Assembly: GCA_025453555.1 (NCBI GenBank)
Contig: JALOQC010000047.1
Location: 1 to 43,918 of the forward strand
Reading direction: 5' to 3'
DNA length: 43,918 nt
Source: Myxococcota bacterium
GTDB lineage: Bacteria > Myxococcota_A > Polyangia > Polyangiales > Houyiibacteriaceae
Of the stretch, positions 26,053 through 34,909 are shown piece after piece. Positions within the stretch are counted from its first letter, which is position 1. Each line of letters begins with the position of its first letter. A model generated the notes under the pieces. The model was given only the letters and a program-made list of their open reading frames with translations. It was not told the origin of the DNA and did no database searches. Both the position numbers and the translations under genes were made by a program.

Positions 26053-28509
26053 CTACCGAGTCACCACTTGGATCGGGCACGCGAGCCGATACGCGCCGTC
26101 GTCGTGCCGAATGGGCAGCTCCCAGCTGCGGAGGCCATGAACCGTCGCGTAGACGCGGCGCGCGCTCTCCGCGTCGGAGCCGTCGAACGCCACCTCCGCG
26201 AGCTGCTCGGTGTCGAGCCCCGCGCCGCCGGCATCGCGCAGCGCCGCGAGCGTGCGCGCCCAGGTCGTCGGCACGACCTGATCGTCGAGCGTCGGCACGT
26301 CGTCGAGGACGAGCGTGTGGCGCGGCAGCCCGGACGCCTCGAGGACGTCGGCGACGAGCGCGAAGGTGAGGCGGCCTTCGACCGAGTCGCGCCAGGCCGC
26401 GCGCGCGAAGCGGTGCACCTCCGCGAGCGTCCGTGCGGTCGCGGTGCGGGTACTCCGTCGCGACGGCTCGGAGAACGCGAAGAGCTCGGGCAACCACCCA
26501 CGTGCGTTCGCGGCGAGCGTGTCGGGCACCTCTCCCGCAGGCCACTCCAAGACGTGGCGCCAACCGACGACGAGCTCGCGCGGCAGCAAAGACGGAGCCG
26601 CATGTCTCGACGCGTCCTCGAGCTCGTCGACGGCCGCCGTGGGCGCCACCCGAGCGGACGCCAAGCCGCGCAGCACGAGCGCTTCGAAGAGCTCCCCTTC
26701 GGCACCGGTCGCCACCGCGATCGCTCGCGCGCGCTCCGCTTCGTCGAGCGCGTCGATCGCCTCCGCCGCGAGCAGGTGGGCGCGCACCTTCTGCAATCGC
26801 GCGCGCAGCTCGATGGCTTCGCCGGCATCGTGCGACCAGCTCACCGCGTGCCGCAGAAGCGCGACGGCCGACGGGGCCTGACCCCCCGTGAGCCATGCCC
26901 GCGCGACGCGGATGGCGCGAAGCACCCGCCGACTCGGAGATCGATGGTCGAGGAGCAAGGTCCGCGCGACGGGGTCGACTTGGTCCGCGGGCGGCGCGGC
27001 GAGCACGTCGAGGCGCCACGTGTCGAGCGCGAGCGGCGCGAGGCTCGGCGCGTGGCGTTCGACGAGCGCGCGCTCCTCGGCTCCGGAAGGCCCGAAGGCC
27101 GCGACGAAGAGGTGCGCTTCGGCCACCCAGGAGCGCTGCTCCGGGGTCGTCGCGTCAGCCATCGCTCGGCTCGCCGCCGCGTCGGCGTCCGGACCACGCG
27201 TCGTGTAGAGCGTCGCCAACGCGTGCGCGAAGGGATCGTCCTCGCGACGGCTCTGCGCCAGAGCCCGTGCCGCTGCACCCCCACGTCCCCGGAGCGCGTG
27301 CACGATCGCGCGAACCGCGTGCAGGCGATCGGGACGCGACCCCTCGACCCAAGCGACGATCTCGTCCGCTTCGTGGAGCCCTCGATCCAACCAGAGCGGA
27401 TACGCCGCTTCGAACAGCTCGGCGGCGCGCTCGGGGGGCGCGTATCGAGCGGCCCGCAACACGTGACGCGCGGCCCCTCGGAGGTCGCCCCGACGTGCGC
27501 GGTCGAGCCAGAATCGGGTGAATCGCTCGTTCACGACGGCCGAAGCGCGCGGCGCCGAGGACCACGCGCTCGCGCGCTCCGCCGCGACGCGGTCGTGTCG
27601 CTCGGGCTGCATCACGAGTCCCGCGCGCACCAAGGCGACGAGGTCGACGTCGAAGTCTTCGTGGTCGTGCATCGCTCGGAGCCAGTCGATCTCGACTTCG
27701 GCGTCGTGCAGGGACAAGAGCTCCGAGAGCCGTCGCGCGCTCGGCGTCAGGGCGCGCGCCGAGGCGTCGAGCGCGGTATCGAACGAGGCGTGGTGGGGGG
27801 GTGCGTCGCGTCTCGGTTGCCGCAGCGACAGCTCGTGGCGCTGCAAACGTCGGAGGGCGTCCGCGGCTGGGAGGGCCGCCATCAGCGGGGCGACCATCTC
27901 GAGCGCCAGCGGGTTGCCGCCGAAGAGCTCGAGCACCGCGGACACGTCGCCTTCGTCGAGCGGCGGGGCTTCGAGCGCTTCGAGCGCCTCGGTGAGCACG
28001 GCCTCGGCGGCGCTCGCTCCGAGCGGCCCGACCGTCAGGGCCTCGAAGTCCGGTGGGCAGCCCCCGCGCGCGACGACGATCCACGGACGCTCGCGGTGGG
28101 CTCGGAGGTGCTCCCAATCGATCGAGTCGACCGGATCGATCCACGTCGGCTCCGTGATCGTCGCGATCCGCGCGTCGGAACGCTCGACCTCCCAACGCGC
28201 CGCGGTCGGAAACGCCGCACGCACCAGGGTCGACTTTCCGATCCCCGGCGCGCCGCACACCACGGCGCCCCCGAGCGCGACTCGGGCCCGCAGCGCCGCG
28301 GTCTCGGCGTCGCGCCCGTACGCGCGCACCCCGCGCGGGCGCACCGTGCCCTCCCGGAGGGCGTCGAGATCTCGAACGTCGTAGAGCCGATACCCGTTCA
28401 TCGGGTCGCGGCGCGCGACGAGGCGACCGTCCGTATCCCAGCGTCGCAAGGTCTTGGTGCTGACCCCGAGGTACTTGGCCGCTTCGGAGACGCTGAGCAG
28501 ACGCGACAT
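26053..28509 (-). CDS. MerR-type HTH / STAND-like ATPase transcription regulator
   Basis: This 818-residue protein begins with an excisionase/MerR-type helix-turn-helix (residues 3-48: LLSVSEAAKYLGVSTKTLRR and NGYRLYDVRDLDAL). An AAA/STAND nucleotide-binding domain follows, with Walker A GAPGIGKST (86-94) and the helical motif GGNPLALE. The expected Walker B position (PWIVVARGG, about 142) lacks the usual acidic pair. Residues about 330-700 are long alpha-helical repeats rich in Ala/Arg, like TPR sensor arms of LAL-type regulators. The last 80 residues resemble a small winged-helix-like domain. Start 28509 places the HTH at the extreme N-terminus, as in MerR proteins. It is divergent from the DUF1592 operon, 204 bp away, which it may control (inference). 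Confidence 0.82.
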   Translation of the reverse strand: MSRLLSVSEAAKYLGVSTKTLRRWDTDGRLVARRDPMNGYRLYDVRDLDALREGTVRPRGVRAYGRDAETAALRARVALGGAVVCGAPGIGKSTLVRAAFPTAARWEVERSDARIATITEPTWIDPVDSIDWEHLRAHRERPWIVVARGGCPPDFEALTVGPLGASAAEAVLTEALEALEAPPLDEGDVSAVLELFGGNPLALEMVAPLMAALPAADALRRLQRHELSLRQPRRDAPPHHASFDTALDASARALTPSARRLSELLSLHDAEVEIDWLRAMHDHEDFDVDLVALVRAGLVMQPERHDRVAAERASAWSSAPRASAVVNERFTRFWLDRARRGDLRGAARHVLRAARYAPPERAAELFEAAYPLWLDRGLHEADEIVAWVEGSRPDRLHAVRAIVHALRGRGGAAARALAQSRREDDPFAHALATLYTTRGPDADAAASRAMADATTPEQRSWVAEAHLFVAAFGPSGAEERALVERHAPSLAPLALDTWRLDVLAAPPADQVDPVARTLLLDHRSPSRRVLRAIRVARAWLTGGQAPSAVALLRHAVSWSHDAGEAIELRARLQKVRAHLLAAEAIDALDEAERARAIAVATGAEGELFEALVLRGLASARVAPTAAVDELEDASRHAAPSLLPRELVVGWRHVLEWPAGEVPDTLAANARGWLPELFAFSEPSRRSTRTATARTLAEVHRFARAAWRDSVEGRLTFALVADVLEASGLPRHTLVLDDVPTLDDQVVPTTWARTLAALRDAGGAGLDTEQLAEVAFDGSDAESARRVYATVHGLRSWELPIRHDDGAYRLACPIQVVTR

Positions 28510-28713
28510 CGACGGGTCGCAGTGTGACCGAGGTTTCGGACGTGCAACACGGCGAGCTTCGTTCACCCGTTCGATTGACGTTCCTGGAGCCGACCGCCAG
28601 GCCGGGCGACCCGGCGTCACACGAGCGTCGCCGTGAGGCGACCGAGCCGAACCGATTCGAGGGTCGGTGTCGATTGGTGAGCCGATTCTCGCGCGACCCG
28701 CGACTCCCCCACC

Positions 28714-30348
28714 ATGCGTGTGCTCTCGACCCTCGCGCTCACCGGCCTCGCGCTCACTGGCTTCGCGTGCAGCGGCACCATCGGCGCCCCCGAAGGTGGG
28801 CCTCGGCCTGAGCCGGAGCGCGAGCCGCCGGTCGACGTCACCTCGCCGCTCGAATGTGAGCCGTCGGTCGCACGGCCGATCGAAGCGCGGGTGTGGCGCC
28901 TCGGTCGCGCGCAGATGGTCGCGAGCCTGAGCGCGCTGCTCGGCTTCGACGTCGAGGACTCGCTCGAGCTCGCGCCCGATCCGGTCGGGGTGACCTTCGC
29001 GGGCGAGGTCGACGCGCTGCGCATGCGGGACGCGGAGGTCTCGGCGTTGTGGCGGAGCGCGGAGCGGCTCGCGGCCCGCGCGGTGCGCGAAGGAAACGTG
29101 GCGACGCGCTGGCCGTGCGTGAGCGCGCCCGACGCGGCGTGCGCCTCGAGCTTCGTGCGCGAGCTCGGGCGCGAGGCGTTTCGTCGCCCGCTGACGGAGG
29201 ACGAGCACACGCGCTACGTCGCGCTCTTCGACCTCGCGCAGACCGAGCTCGACGAAGGCGCGCGCGCGGTCGTGCAGGCGATGCTTCAGTCGCCGCACCT
29301 CGTGTACCGATCGGAGCTCGGCCCGGAAGGGGCGCGCGGGGTGGTGTCGCTGACCTCGCACGAGCTCGCGGACGCGCTCTCCTACTTCTTCACCGACGCG
29401 CCGCCGGACGCGGAGCTCGCGGCGCTCGCGGACGACGGCGCGCTCGCGCGCAGCTTCGACGCGCAAGTCGCGCGCCTCGCCGCCGACCCGCGGTTCGCCG
29501 ACAAGCAGCGCCGCTTCGTCCGCGAGCTGCTCGACCTCGAGCACCTCGGTGCGATCGACAAGGACACGACGCTCGTTCCCAACTTCGAGGCGCTTCGTCC
29601 GCGATTCGCGGCGGAGCTCGACGACTTGCTCACCCGCGCGATCACGGAAGAACGTTTGAATCTCGGGTTGCTCTTCGACTCCCGCGAGGCGGTGACGGAT
29701 CCCGCGCTCGCGGAATACTACGGCGTCGACGTAGGCACGGACACCTTGCCGCCCGAACGACGCGGTCTGCTGACGCGCGGCGCGTTCCTCGCGGTGCACT
29801 CGGGCTTCGGCGTCACCTCGCCCGTCACGCGTGGACACGTGGTCCGCACGCGCATCCTCTGCGACGTGATCCCACCGCCGCCGCCCGGCGCGAACACCTC
29901 GATCCCCGAAGCGGTGCCCGGCATGAGCCAGCGCGACCTCATCGACTCCGTCACCGCGACGGGCTCGTGCGCGACCTGCCACTCGCGCATGAACGATCTC
30001 GGCTTCGCGTTCGGGGCCTACGATCCCGCGGGCGGGCTGCGCGAGGTCGACGACTTCGGCGAGCCACTCGTGGTCGCGGGCACGATCACCGAGACCCAGG
30101 ATCTCGATGGCGACTTCGCCGATCTCGACGAGCTCCTCGATCGCCTGCGCGACAGCGACCAGGTCGCGCAGTGCATGACGCTGCAGGCGTTCCGCTTCGC
30201 CTCCGGTCGCGGCGCCAACGCAGGCGACGCCTGCACGAACGTCGCGATGCTCGACTCGACCGGACGTGGGGCCGCGCTCCGCTTCGACGAGCTCCTGCTC
30301 GCCTACGTGACCCAGCCCTCCTTCCGCCAGCGTGAGGTGTTGCCGTGA
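28714..30348 (+). CDS. DUF1592/DUF1588/DUF1585 lipoprotein with CXXCH haem motif (copy 1)
   Basis: This 544-residue protein has lipobox GFAC (Cys19), so the mature N-terminus is CSGTIGAP. Family landmarks: RLGRAQM..SLSALLGF (DUF1587-like start), LGREAFRRPLTEDE and QSPHLVYR (DUF1595/1592), GLLTRGAFLAVHS and the strongly conserved CDVIPPPPPG (DUF1588), and the C-terminal DUF1585 part. The sequence CATCH (Cys419, Cys422, His423) in GSCATCHSRMNDLGFAF is a possible c-type haem site. These proteins are common in Planctomycetes and myxobacteria and function is unknown. The end overlaps the next gene by four bases (GTGA), making it the first gene of a tight operon. Confidence 0.9.
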   Translation: MRVLSTLALTGLALTGFACSGTIGAPEGGPRPEPEREPPVDVTSPLECEPSVARPIEARVWRLGRAQMVASLSALLGFDVEDSLELAPDPVGVTFAGEVDALRMRDAEVSALWRSAERLAARAVREGNVATRWPCVSAPDAACASSFVRELGREAFRRPLTEDEHTRYVALFDLAQTELDEGARAVVQAMLQSPHLVYRSELGPEGARGVVSLTSHELADALSYFFTDAPPDAELAALADDGALARSFDAQVARLAADPRFADKQRRFVRELLDLEHLGAIDKDTTLVPNFEALRPRFAAELDDLLTRAITEERLNLGLLFDSREAVTDPALAEYYGVDVGTDTLPPERRGLLTRGAFLAVHSGFGVTSPVTRGHVVRTRILCDVIPPPPPGANTSIPEAVPGMSQRDLIDSVTATGSCATCHSRMNDLGFAFGAYDPAGGLREVDDFGEPLVVAGTITETQDLDGDFADLDELLDRLRDSDQVAQCMTLQAFRFASGRGANAGDACTNVAMLDSTGRGAALRFDELLLAYVTQPSFRQREVLP

Positions 30349-31718
30349 CTGATCACCGTCCGATCCGCCGTCCGCTCGCTCGTCGTTCGTTCCTCCGTCG
30401 GCTCGGTCTCGTCGGCGCCGGCCTCGCGCTCGGTGCGCCGCGCTTCGTCCGCACCGCGCACGCCGACGACGACGGCACGCCGCGTCGCGTGATCTACCTC
30501 GGCTCGTCGAGCGGCTGCGTACCCGATCAATGGTTCCCCACGAGCGACACGCGGTTCGCGTACAGCACCGAGCCGCTCGAGCGACACGCCGCGAACCTCT
30601 CGATCTTCCGCGGCGTGAGCATGACGAACGGCGGCGATCACAAGCCGTGGGTCATGGCGACCGGCAGCCGCGAGTCGGGGAGCCCGTCGTTCGATCAGCT
30701 CGTCGCCGCGCGCATGCGGGAGCTCGGTTACGACCAAGCGCCGCTCGTGCTCTGCGGCGAAGCGAAGTCGGGCAACCACCGTGGCTGGCTGAGCTTCGGG
30801 CTCGACGGCGCGCACGTGCTGCCGGAGCGCGATCCGCTGCGCGCGTTCGCGACGGTGTTCGGACGCGAGCCCTCGGCCGGTGGTCCCACCACACCGCCGG
30901 GACCCGATCCGCGCGTGGCGGTGAACCGTGCGATCCTCGGCGCCGTGGCCGGCGATCTCGCGCAGGTTCGGGACCGACTCTCCGCCGCGCATCGCGCGCG
31001 CGTGCTCGAGCACGCGGACGCGGTCGATCGGCTCGCGGCGACCTTCGTCGACGGAGGCGGCGTGGTGTCGGGGGCGTGTGGCGAAGGCGAGGACGCGTTC
31101 CTCACCGCGCCGTCGAGCTACCTCGAGCGCTGCAAGCGTCACATGGATCTGATCGCGCTCGCGTTCGCGTGCGATCGTCGGCGCGTGGCGAGCTTCCTCA
31201 TGACCCCGCTCGGGCACGACAACATGCGACCCGGGCACTACCGCGGCGACGCGTACCTCGGCGGCGCGCTCGGGCTGCCGGGGCTGCGCGAAGAAGATCA
31301 GCTCGACTCGGATCTGCCGGGCGATCTGCACCAATCCGTCGCGCACCATTGGGCGTCGAACGCGCGCTACGCCACGGCGTTCGCGCGCATCCACCGCGCG
31401 GAGGCCGCGGTCGTCGCGTATCTGATCGATCGTCTGAAGGCGATCCCCGAGGGCAGCGGCAGCGTCTTCGATCACACCGCGATCTTCTGGACGAACGAGC
31501 ACGCGGATCCGAACCACGGCGTGAACGCAGGGCGCGCACGTTTCCCGACGGTGGTGATCGCGGGCTCGCGCACGGGCCTTCGAACGGGAAGCTTCGTGGA
31601 TCTGCCGGGCGGCAACGAGATCCACGGGCGCATGTTGCTCTCGATCGCGCGCGCCTCGGGCGCGGAGCTCACGCGCTTCGGGACCCACGTGGAGCCGTGG
31701 CCGGAGCTCTTCGCGTGA
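30345..31718 (+). CDS. DUF1552 Tat-exported protein (copy 1)
   Basis: This 457-residue protein has a clear twin-arginine signal (RRSFLRRLGLVGAGLALGAP, residues about 13-32, then A-X-A before the mature part). The body has DUF1552 landmarks: NLSIFRGVSMTNGGDHKPW, GSPSFDQLVA, and late GSVFDHTAIFWTNEH and GNEIHGRML. DUF1552 genes very often sit beside DUF1592 genes, as here, and are thought to act in the periplasm. Relatives resemble sulfatase/alkaline-phosphatase-like folds, but activity is untested. GTG start overlaps the DUF1592 stop. Tat export suggests folding or cofactor loading before transport. Confidence 0.9.
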   Translation: MTDHRPIRRPLARRSFLRRLGLVGAGLALGAPRFVRTAHADDDGTPRRVIYLGSSSGCVPDQWFPTSDTRFAYSTEPLERHAANLSIFRGVSMTNGGDHKPWVMATGSRESGSPSFDQLVAARMRELGYDQAPLVLCGEAKSGNHRGWLSFGLDGAHVLPERDPLRAFATVFGREPSAGGPTTPPGPDPRVAVNRAILGAVAGDLAQVRDRLSAAHRARVLEHADAVDRLAATFVDGGGVVSGACGEGEDAFLTAPSSYLERCKRHMDLIALAFACDRRRVASFLMTPLGHDNMRPGHYRGDAYLGGALGLPGLREEDQLDSDLPGDLHQSVAHHWASNARYATAFARIHRAEAAVVAYLIDRLKAIPEGSGSVFDHTAIFWTNEHADPNHGVNAGRARFPTVVIAGSRTGLRTGSFVDLPGGNEIHGRMLLSIARASGAELTRFGTHVEPWPELFA

Positions 31719-31728
31719 AGAGGTGCGC

Positions 31729-32370
31729 ATGACGCCTCCCGTGCACCCCGCCGCGCGACGTGCGCCGACGCCGTCGAGCGTGGTGCCGATCGCGGCCGCG
31801 CGCTCCGACGCGGACGTCGTGCGGTCCGCCCAGGGTGGCGATCGGCACGCGATGGGCGTCCTCTACGATCGTCACGCGGCCTACGTGCAGCGGGTGATCC
31901 GTCGAGTGCTCGGGGCGGACGTCGAGACCGCCGATCTGCTCCAGGACACGTTCCTCGCGGCCTTTCGTGGGCTCACGAGGCTCCGCGAGCCCGATCAGTT
32001 TCGAGGTTGGGTCGCGCAGATCGCGATCAACACGGTTCGTTCGCGTCTTCGTCGGCGCCGCGCGCTCCGGTGGCTCTCGTTCGGGGCGGAGCTGCCGGAG
32101 GTGGAGGTCGTGGCGCTCGATCCGAGCGCGCGGCAGGCGCTGCGGCGCGCGTACGCGATCCTGGAGAAGCTCCCGGTCGAAGAGCGGCTCGTGTTCTCGC
32201 TCTGTCACCTCGAGGGAATGACGATGGACGAGCTCGCGCAGGCGTGCGGGGTGAGCGTCGCGACCGCGAAGCGGCGGCTGGCGCGCGCACGCGAACGCGT
32301 CGAGAAGCTCGCGCGCCACGATCCGGCCCTGAACGGCCTCGTCACGTCGGAGAACGATCATGAACGGTGA
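31729..32370 (+). CDS. ECF-type RNA polymerase sigma factor
   Basis: This 213-residue protein has region 2 (about 44-108: LYDRHAAYVQRVIRRVLG, DLLQDTFLAAFRGLTRL, FRGWVAQIAINTVRSRLRRR) and region 4 (about 145-197: LPVEERLVFSLCHLEGMTMD, then ELAQACGVSVATAKRRLARA). Region 3 is absent, as in ECF sigmas. An Ala/Pro-rich lead of about 30 residues precedes region 2. AGAGG lies six bases before the ATG; a GTG two codons upstream is less likely. It starts 10 bp after the DUF1552 stop and overlaps the following FecR-like gene by 11 bp, an arrangement typical of a sigma factor with its own anti-sigma. It may transcribe this operon itself. Confidence 0.93.
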   Translation: MTPPVHPAARRAPTPSSVVPIAAARSDADVVRSAQGGDRHAMGVLYDRHAAYVQRVIRRVLGADVETADLLQDTFLAAFRGLTRLREPDQFRGWVAQIAINTVRSRLRRRRALRWLSFGAELPEVEVVALDPSARQALRRAYAILEKLPVEERLVFSLCHLEGMTMDELAQACGVSVATAKRRLARARERVEKLARHDPALNGLVTSENDHER

Positions 32371-33646
32371 AGCGAAGAAGCCTTCGCGCGTCGACGCGGT
32401 CTTCGACGACGCGCGGACGATCTTGGACGGACTGCCGTCCGACGAAGCGGCGATCGCGCGCGCGAAGCGGGCGGTGCTCGACGACGGGCTCGATCGAAGC
32501 GCGCGCGATCGAAAGTCGTCGAGGCCGTGGGCCTGGATCGCGGTCTCGACGACCGTGGTCGCGGCGGTCGTGGCGCTGCTCTTCGTGGGGCGGAGCGAGC
32601 CTGCGCTCACGTTCGCGGTCGACGACGCGCCGGGACGCACGGGCGCGTGGCTCGCGGCCGAGAGCGTCCCCCGCACGCTGCGCTTCGACGACGCGAGCGA
32701 GCTCGTGCTCGCGCCCGAGAGCGACGCGACGATCGCGTCGACGACGTCGCGCGGGGCGCGGGTGGTGCTGACGCGGGGTCGGCTGCGCGCGCAGATCACG
32801 CACCGCGACGACACCGAGTGGAACCTCGACGCGGGGCCCTTCCAGATTCGTGTCGTCGGCACCGCGTTCGAGACGGAGTGGAGCCCCGACGCGGCGTACT
32901 TCGAGCTCACGGTGAGCGAAGGCGCGGTCGAGGTGGAGGGCCCGACGCTCGACGCGCGGATCGTGCGCGCGGGGAGCGCGGTGCGGGTGTGGGTGCGGGA
33001 GGAGCGCGCGCGCACCGACGAGGCGCCGAGCGTTCCGCGCGAGAGCGAGGCCGAGAGCGAGAGCGGAGTCGAGACGAGCGATCCGGAGCACGCGTCGACC
33101 GAGGCGGAGCTCGCGGAGGCGGCGCAACCCACGCGTGCACGTCGCGCGGAAGACGTGCGAAGCGAGCCGAACGACGCGGTCACGCTCGCGCGGTCCGGTC
33201 GTTTCGCGGAAGCGATCGCGGCGGTGGAGGCCGCAGGGGTCGAGCGTGTGCTGCGCGCCTCCACGCCGATGGAGCGGCTCGAGCTCGCGGACGCCGCGCG
33301 GTATGCGCGCGACGCGTCGCTCGCGAAACGTTTCTACGAAGCCGGGCCACGCACGGGCGACGCGGGAGCGCGCGCGGCGTTCGGGCTCGCGCGGGTCGCG
33401 CTCGATCTGCCGGCCGACGCGGCGGGGTCATCCGCCGCGGCCGATCGCGCGGAGGCGATCCGTTGGTTGCGCACGAGCCTGCGTCGCTCGTCACGGGGGG
33501 CGCTCGCACGCGAGGCCCGTGGACGCTTGATGGAGCTCTTGCACGCGAGCGGCGATCCGAGCGCGCGTGAGGTGGCGAACGAGTACCTCGCGCAGCACCC
33601 GGACGGGCCCCAGGCGGAGGCGGCGCGTCGCATCGTCAGCCCGTGA
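32360..33646 (+). CDS. FecR-like transmembrane anti-sigma factor
   Basis: This 428-residue protein has a cytosolic head (1-55), one membrane helix (56-77, PWAWIAVSTTVVAAVVALLF) and a periplasmic FecR domain (about 85-215: LRFDDASELVLAPESDA, VVLTRGRLRAQIT, GPFQIRVVGTAFETEW, LTVSEGAVEV). An acidic Glu/Ser/Ala linker (about 215-260) follows, then a helical C-terminal part (about 265-428) resembling TPR repeats. FecR proteins hold or activate the partner ECF sigma in response to periplasmic signals. The C-terminal repeats are an addition to the usual architecture. A palindromic repeat copy (33421-33436) encodes part of it near residue 355. Confidence 0.88.
   Translation: MNGEAKKPSRVDAVFDDARTILDGLPSDEAAIARAKRAVLDDGLDRSARDRKSSRPWAWIAVSTTVVAAVVALLFVGRSEPALTFAVDDAPGRTGAWLAAESVPRTLRFDDASELVLAPESDATIASTTSRGARVVLTRGRLRAQITHRDDTEWNLDAGPFQIRVVGTAFETEWSPDAAYFELTVSEGAVEVEGPTLDARIVRAGSAVRVWVREERARTDEAPSVPRESEAESESGVETSDPEHASTEAELAEAAQPTRARRAEDVRSEPNDAVTLARSGRFAEAIAAVEAAGVERVLRASTPMERLELADAARYARDASLAKRFYEAGPRTGDAGARAAFGLARVALDLPADAAGSSAAADRAEAIRWLRTSLRRSSRGALAREARGRLMELLHASGDPSAREVANEYLAQHPDGPQAEAARRIVSP
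33421..33436. repeat. Intragenic copy of the palindromic repeat core
   Basis: GGCGGGGTCATCCGCC differs from the main core by one base (G to T) and keeps the GGCGG/CCGCC stem. In the FecR-like gene it encodes AAGSSAA, close to the peptide it gives in the kelch protein. Confidence 0.75.
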
Positions 33647-33715
33647 CACTTCCGCCCCCACGACGCGCGGAACGGACACCGATGCCCCGACGCCGCTGAT
33701 AGAGTCTCATCGTCG

Positions 33716-34909
33716 ATGGTTCGATGGATCGCGCTCCTCGTCTCGCTCGCGATCGCGCCGGCCGTCGCGGCAGCCGACGAATCGGGCGAGTCGGCGCGCT
33801 CGGGAACGGATGCCTCCGCGGCGGGCGACGGCTCGCGCGCGTCGAGCGAGAGAGATCCGGAACGTCTGGAGGATCGGGACGCGGCCTCGGGGACCACGAA
33901 CGACACGCGTCGGCCGCGGGTGCGGGTCACCTTCGCCGAGCCCGGCACGCTGCTCGCGCCGATCGTCGCGGAGCTCTCGGGCCTCGGCGTCGACGTCGAG
34001 CGGGACGAAACCGAGTCGGTGTCTTCGTCGAGCGCGTCGTCGCGAACGCCGTCGGGTTCGCCGTCCGATGCGCCGTCGAGATCGTCCGCGCTGGCGGTGC
34101 GCGACGAAGCGCAGCTCGACGGGTGGGTACGGCTCGTGGCGCCAGGGCCGACTCGGTTCGTGGTCGAGATCTGGCTCGTCGTGCCGACGTTCGAGCACGT
34201 GGCCACGATCGACGCGAACGACGAAGCGCCCGCCTCCGTCGCGCTCCGATCGGTCGAGCTGCTGCGCGCGGCGCTGGTCGGAGCGCGCGCGTTTCGTCGC
34301 GCGCCCGTCGCTGCGCCGGTGTCCGAACCACCACCTCCGCCACCGGCGCGCGTCGAAGCCCCTCCGACCCCGGCGTCTTCTCCGCGTGCGAACGTCGGTG
34401 CGGTGCTCGGAGCCGGGCTCGGCGCGAGCCCCGGAGGAGGTGTCGTGCCGCTCGCGATGCTCGGGCTCTCGCTGCGGCTTGGTGCGCCGATCGAGCTCGC
34501 GGTGGCCGCGGGCATCCCGATCGCGGAGAGCCGCACCCACGTCGACGAAGGTCGGGTCGACGTGCGGGTGGTGCCGCTCGACGTCTCGGTGCGGTACGCG
34601 CCGCGCTTCGGGATCGTCGGGCTGACGCTCGGGGCCGCGCTCGGCGCGACGGTGACGCGGGTGGTGGGGAGCACGACCGACGAGGCGCTGCTCGGTCGAT
34701 CTCGGCGCACGACGGGGGCGACCTTCGCCGGGATCGTGGGCAGCGGCGTGTCGCTCGGCGAGACGGTCGAGCTGATCGCGGAGGCGCGGGTCGGCCGGTT
34801 CTTCTCCACGCTCGACGTGCAGGTCGGGGAGCGCACGGTGCGGACGTGGGCGGCGTGGATGCAGGCGATGCTGGGGCTCCGCATTCGCCTCGTCGGAGGC
34901 ACGCGATGA
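33716..34909 (+). CDS. Exported protein with a probable C-terminal beta-barrel
   Basis: This 397-residue protein has a signal peptide (MVRWIALLVSLAIAPAVAAA), an acidic Ser/Asp/Ala linker (20-62), and an alpha/beta domain (about 65-195: RVRVTFAEPGTLLAPIVAEL, FVVEIWLVVPTFEHVATIDA). A Pro-rich hinge (EPPPPPPARVEAPP, about 203-216) precedes about 170 residues of alternating Gly-rich beta strands (GAVLGAGLGASPGGGVVPLA, ..., MLGLRIRLVG) suggesting a small outer-membrane barrel. The layout is common among uncharacterised myxobacterial proteins. It starts 69 bp after the FecR-like gene and its stop overlaps the next start (ATGA). No enzymatic motif seen. Confidence 0.7.
   Translation: MVRWIALLVSLAIAPAVAAADESGESARSGTDASAAGDGSRASSERDPERLEDRDAASGTTNDTRRPRVRVTFAEPGTLLAPIVAELSGLGVDVERDETESVSSSSASSRTPSGSPSDAPSRSSALAVRDEAQLDGWVRLVAPGPTRFVVEIWLVVPTFEHVATIDANDEAPASVALRSVELLRAALVGARAFRRAPVAAPVSEPPPPPPARVEAPPTPASSPRANVGAVLGAGLGASPGGGVVPLAMLGLSLRLGAPIELAVAAGIPIAESRTHVDEGRVDVRVVPLDVSVRYAPRFGIVGLTLGAALGATVTRVVGSTTDEALLGRSRRTTGATFAGIVGSGVSLGETVELIAEARVGRFFSTLDVQVGERTVRTWAAWMQAMLGLRIRLVGGTR

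Noticed and set aside
28510-29982. Upstream extension of the STAND regulator frame across the divergent DUF1592 gene
   Set aside because: The MerR-type HTH begins directly at Met 28509, and the extension overlaps a well-supported plus-strand gene.
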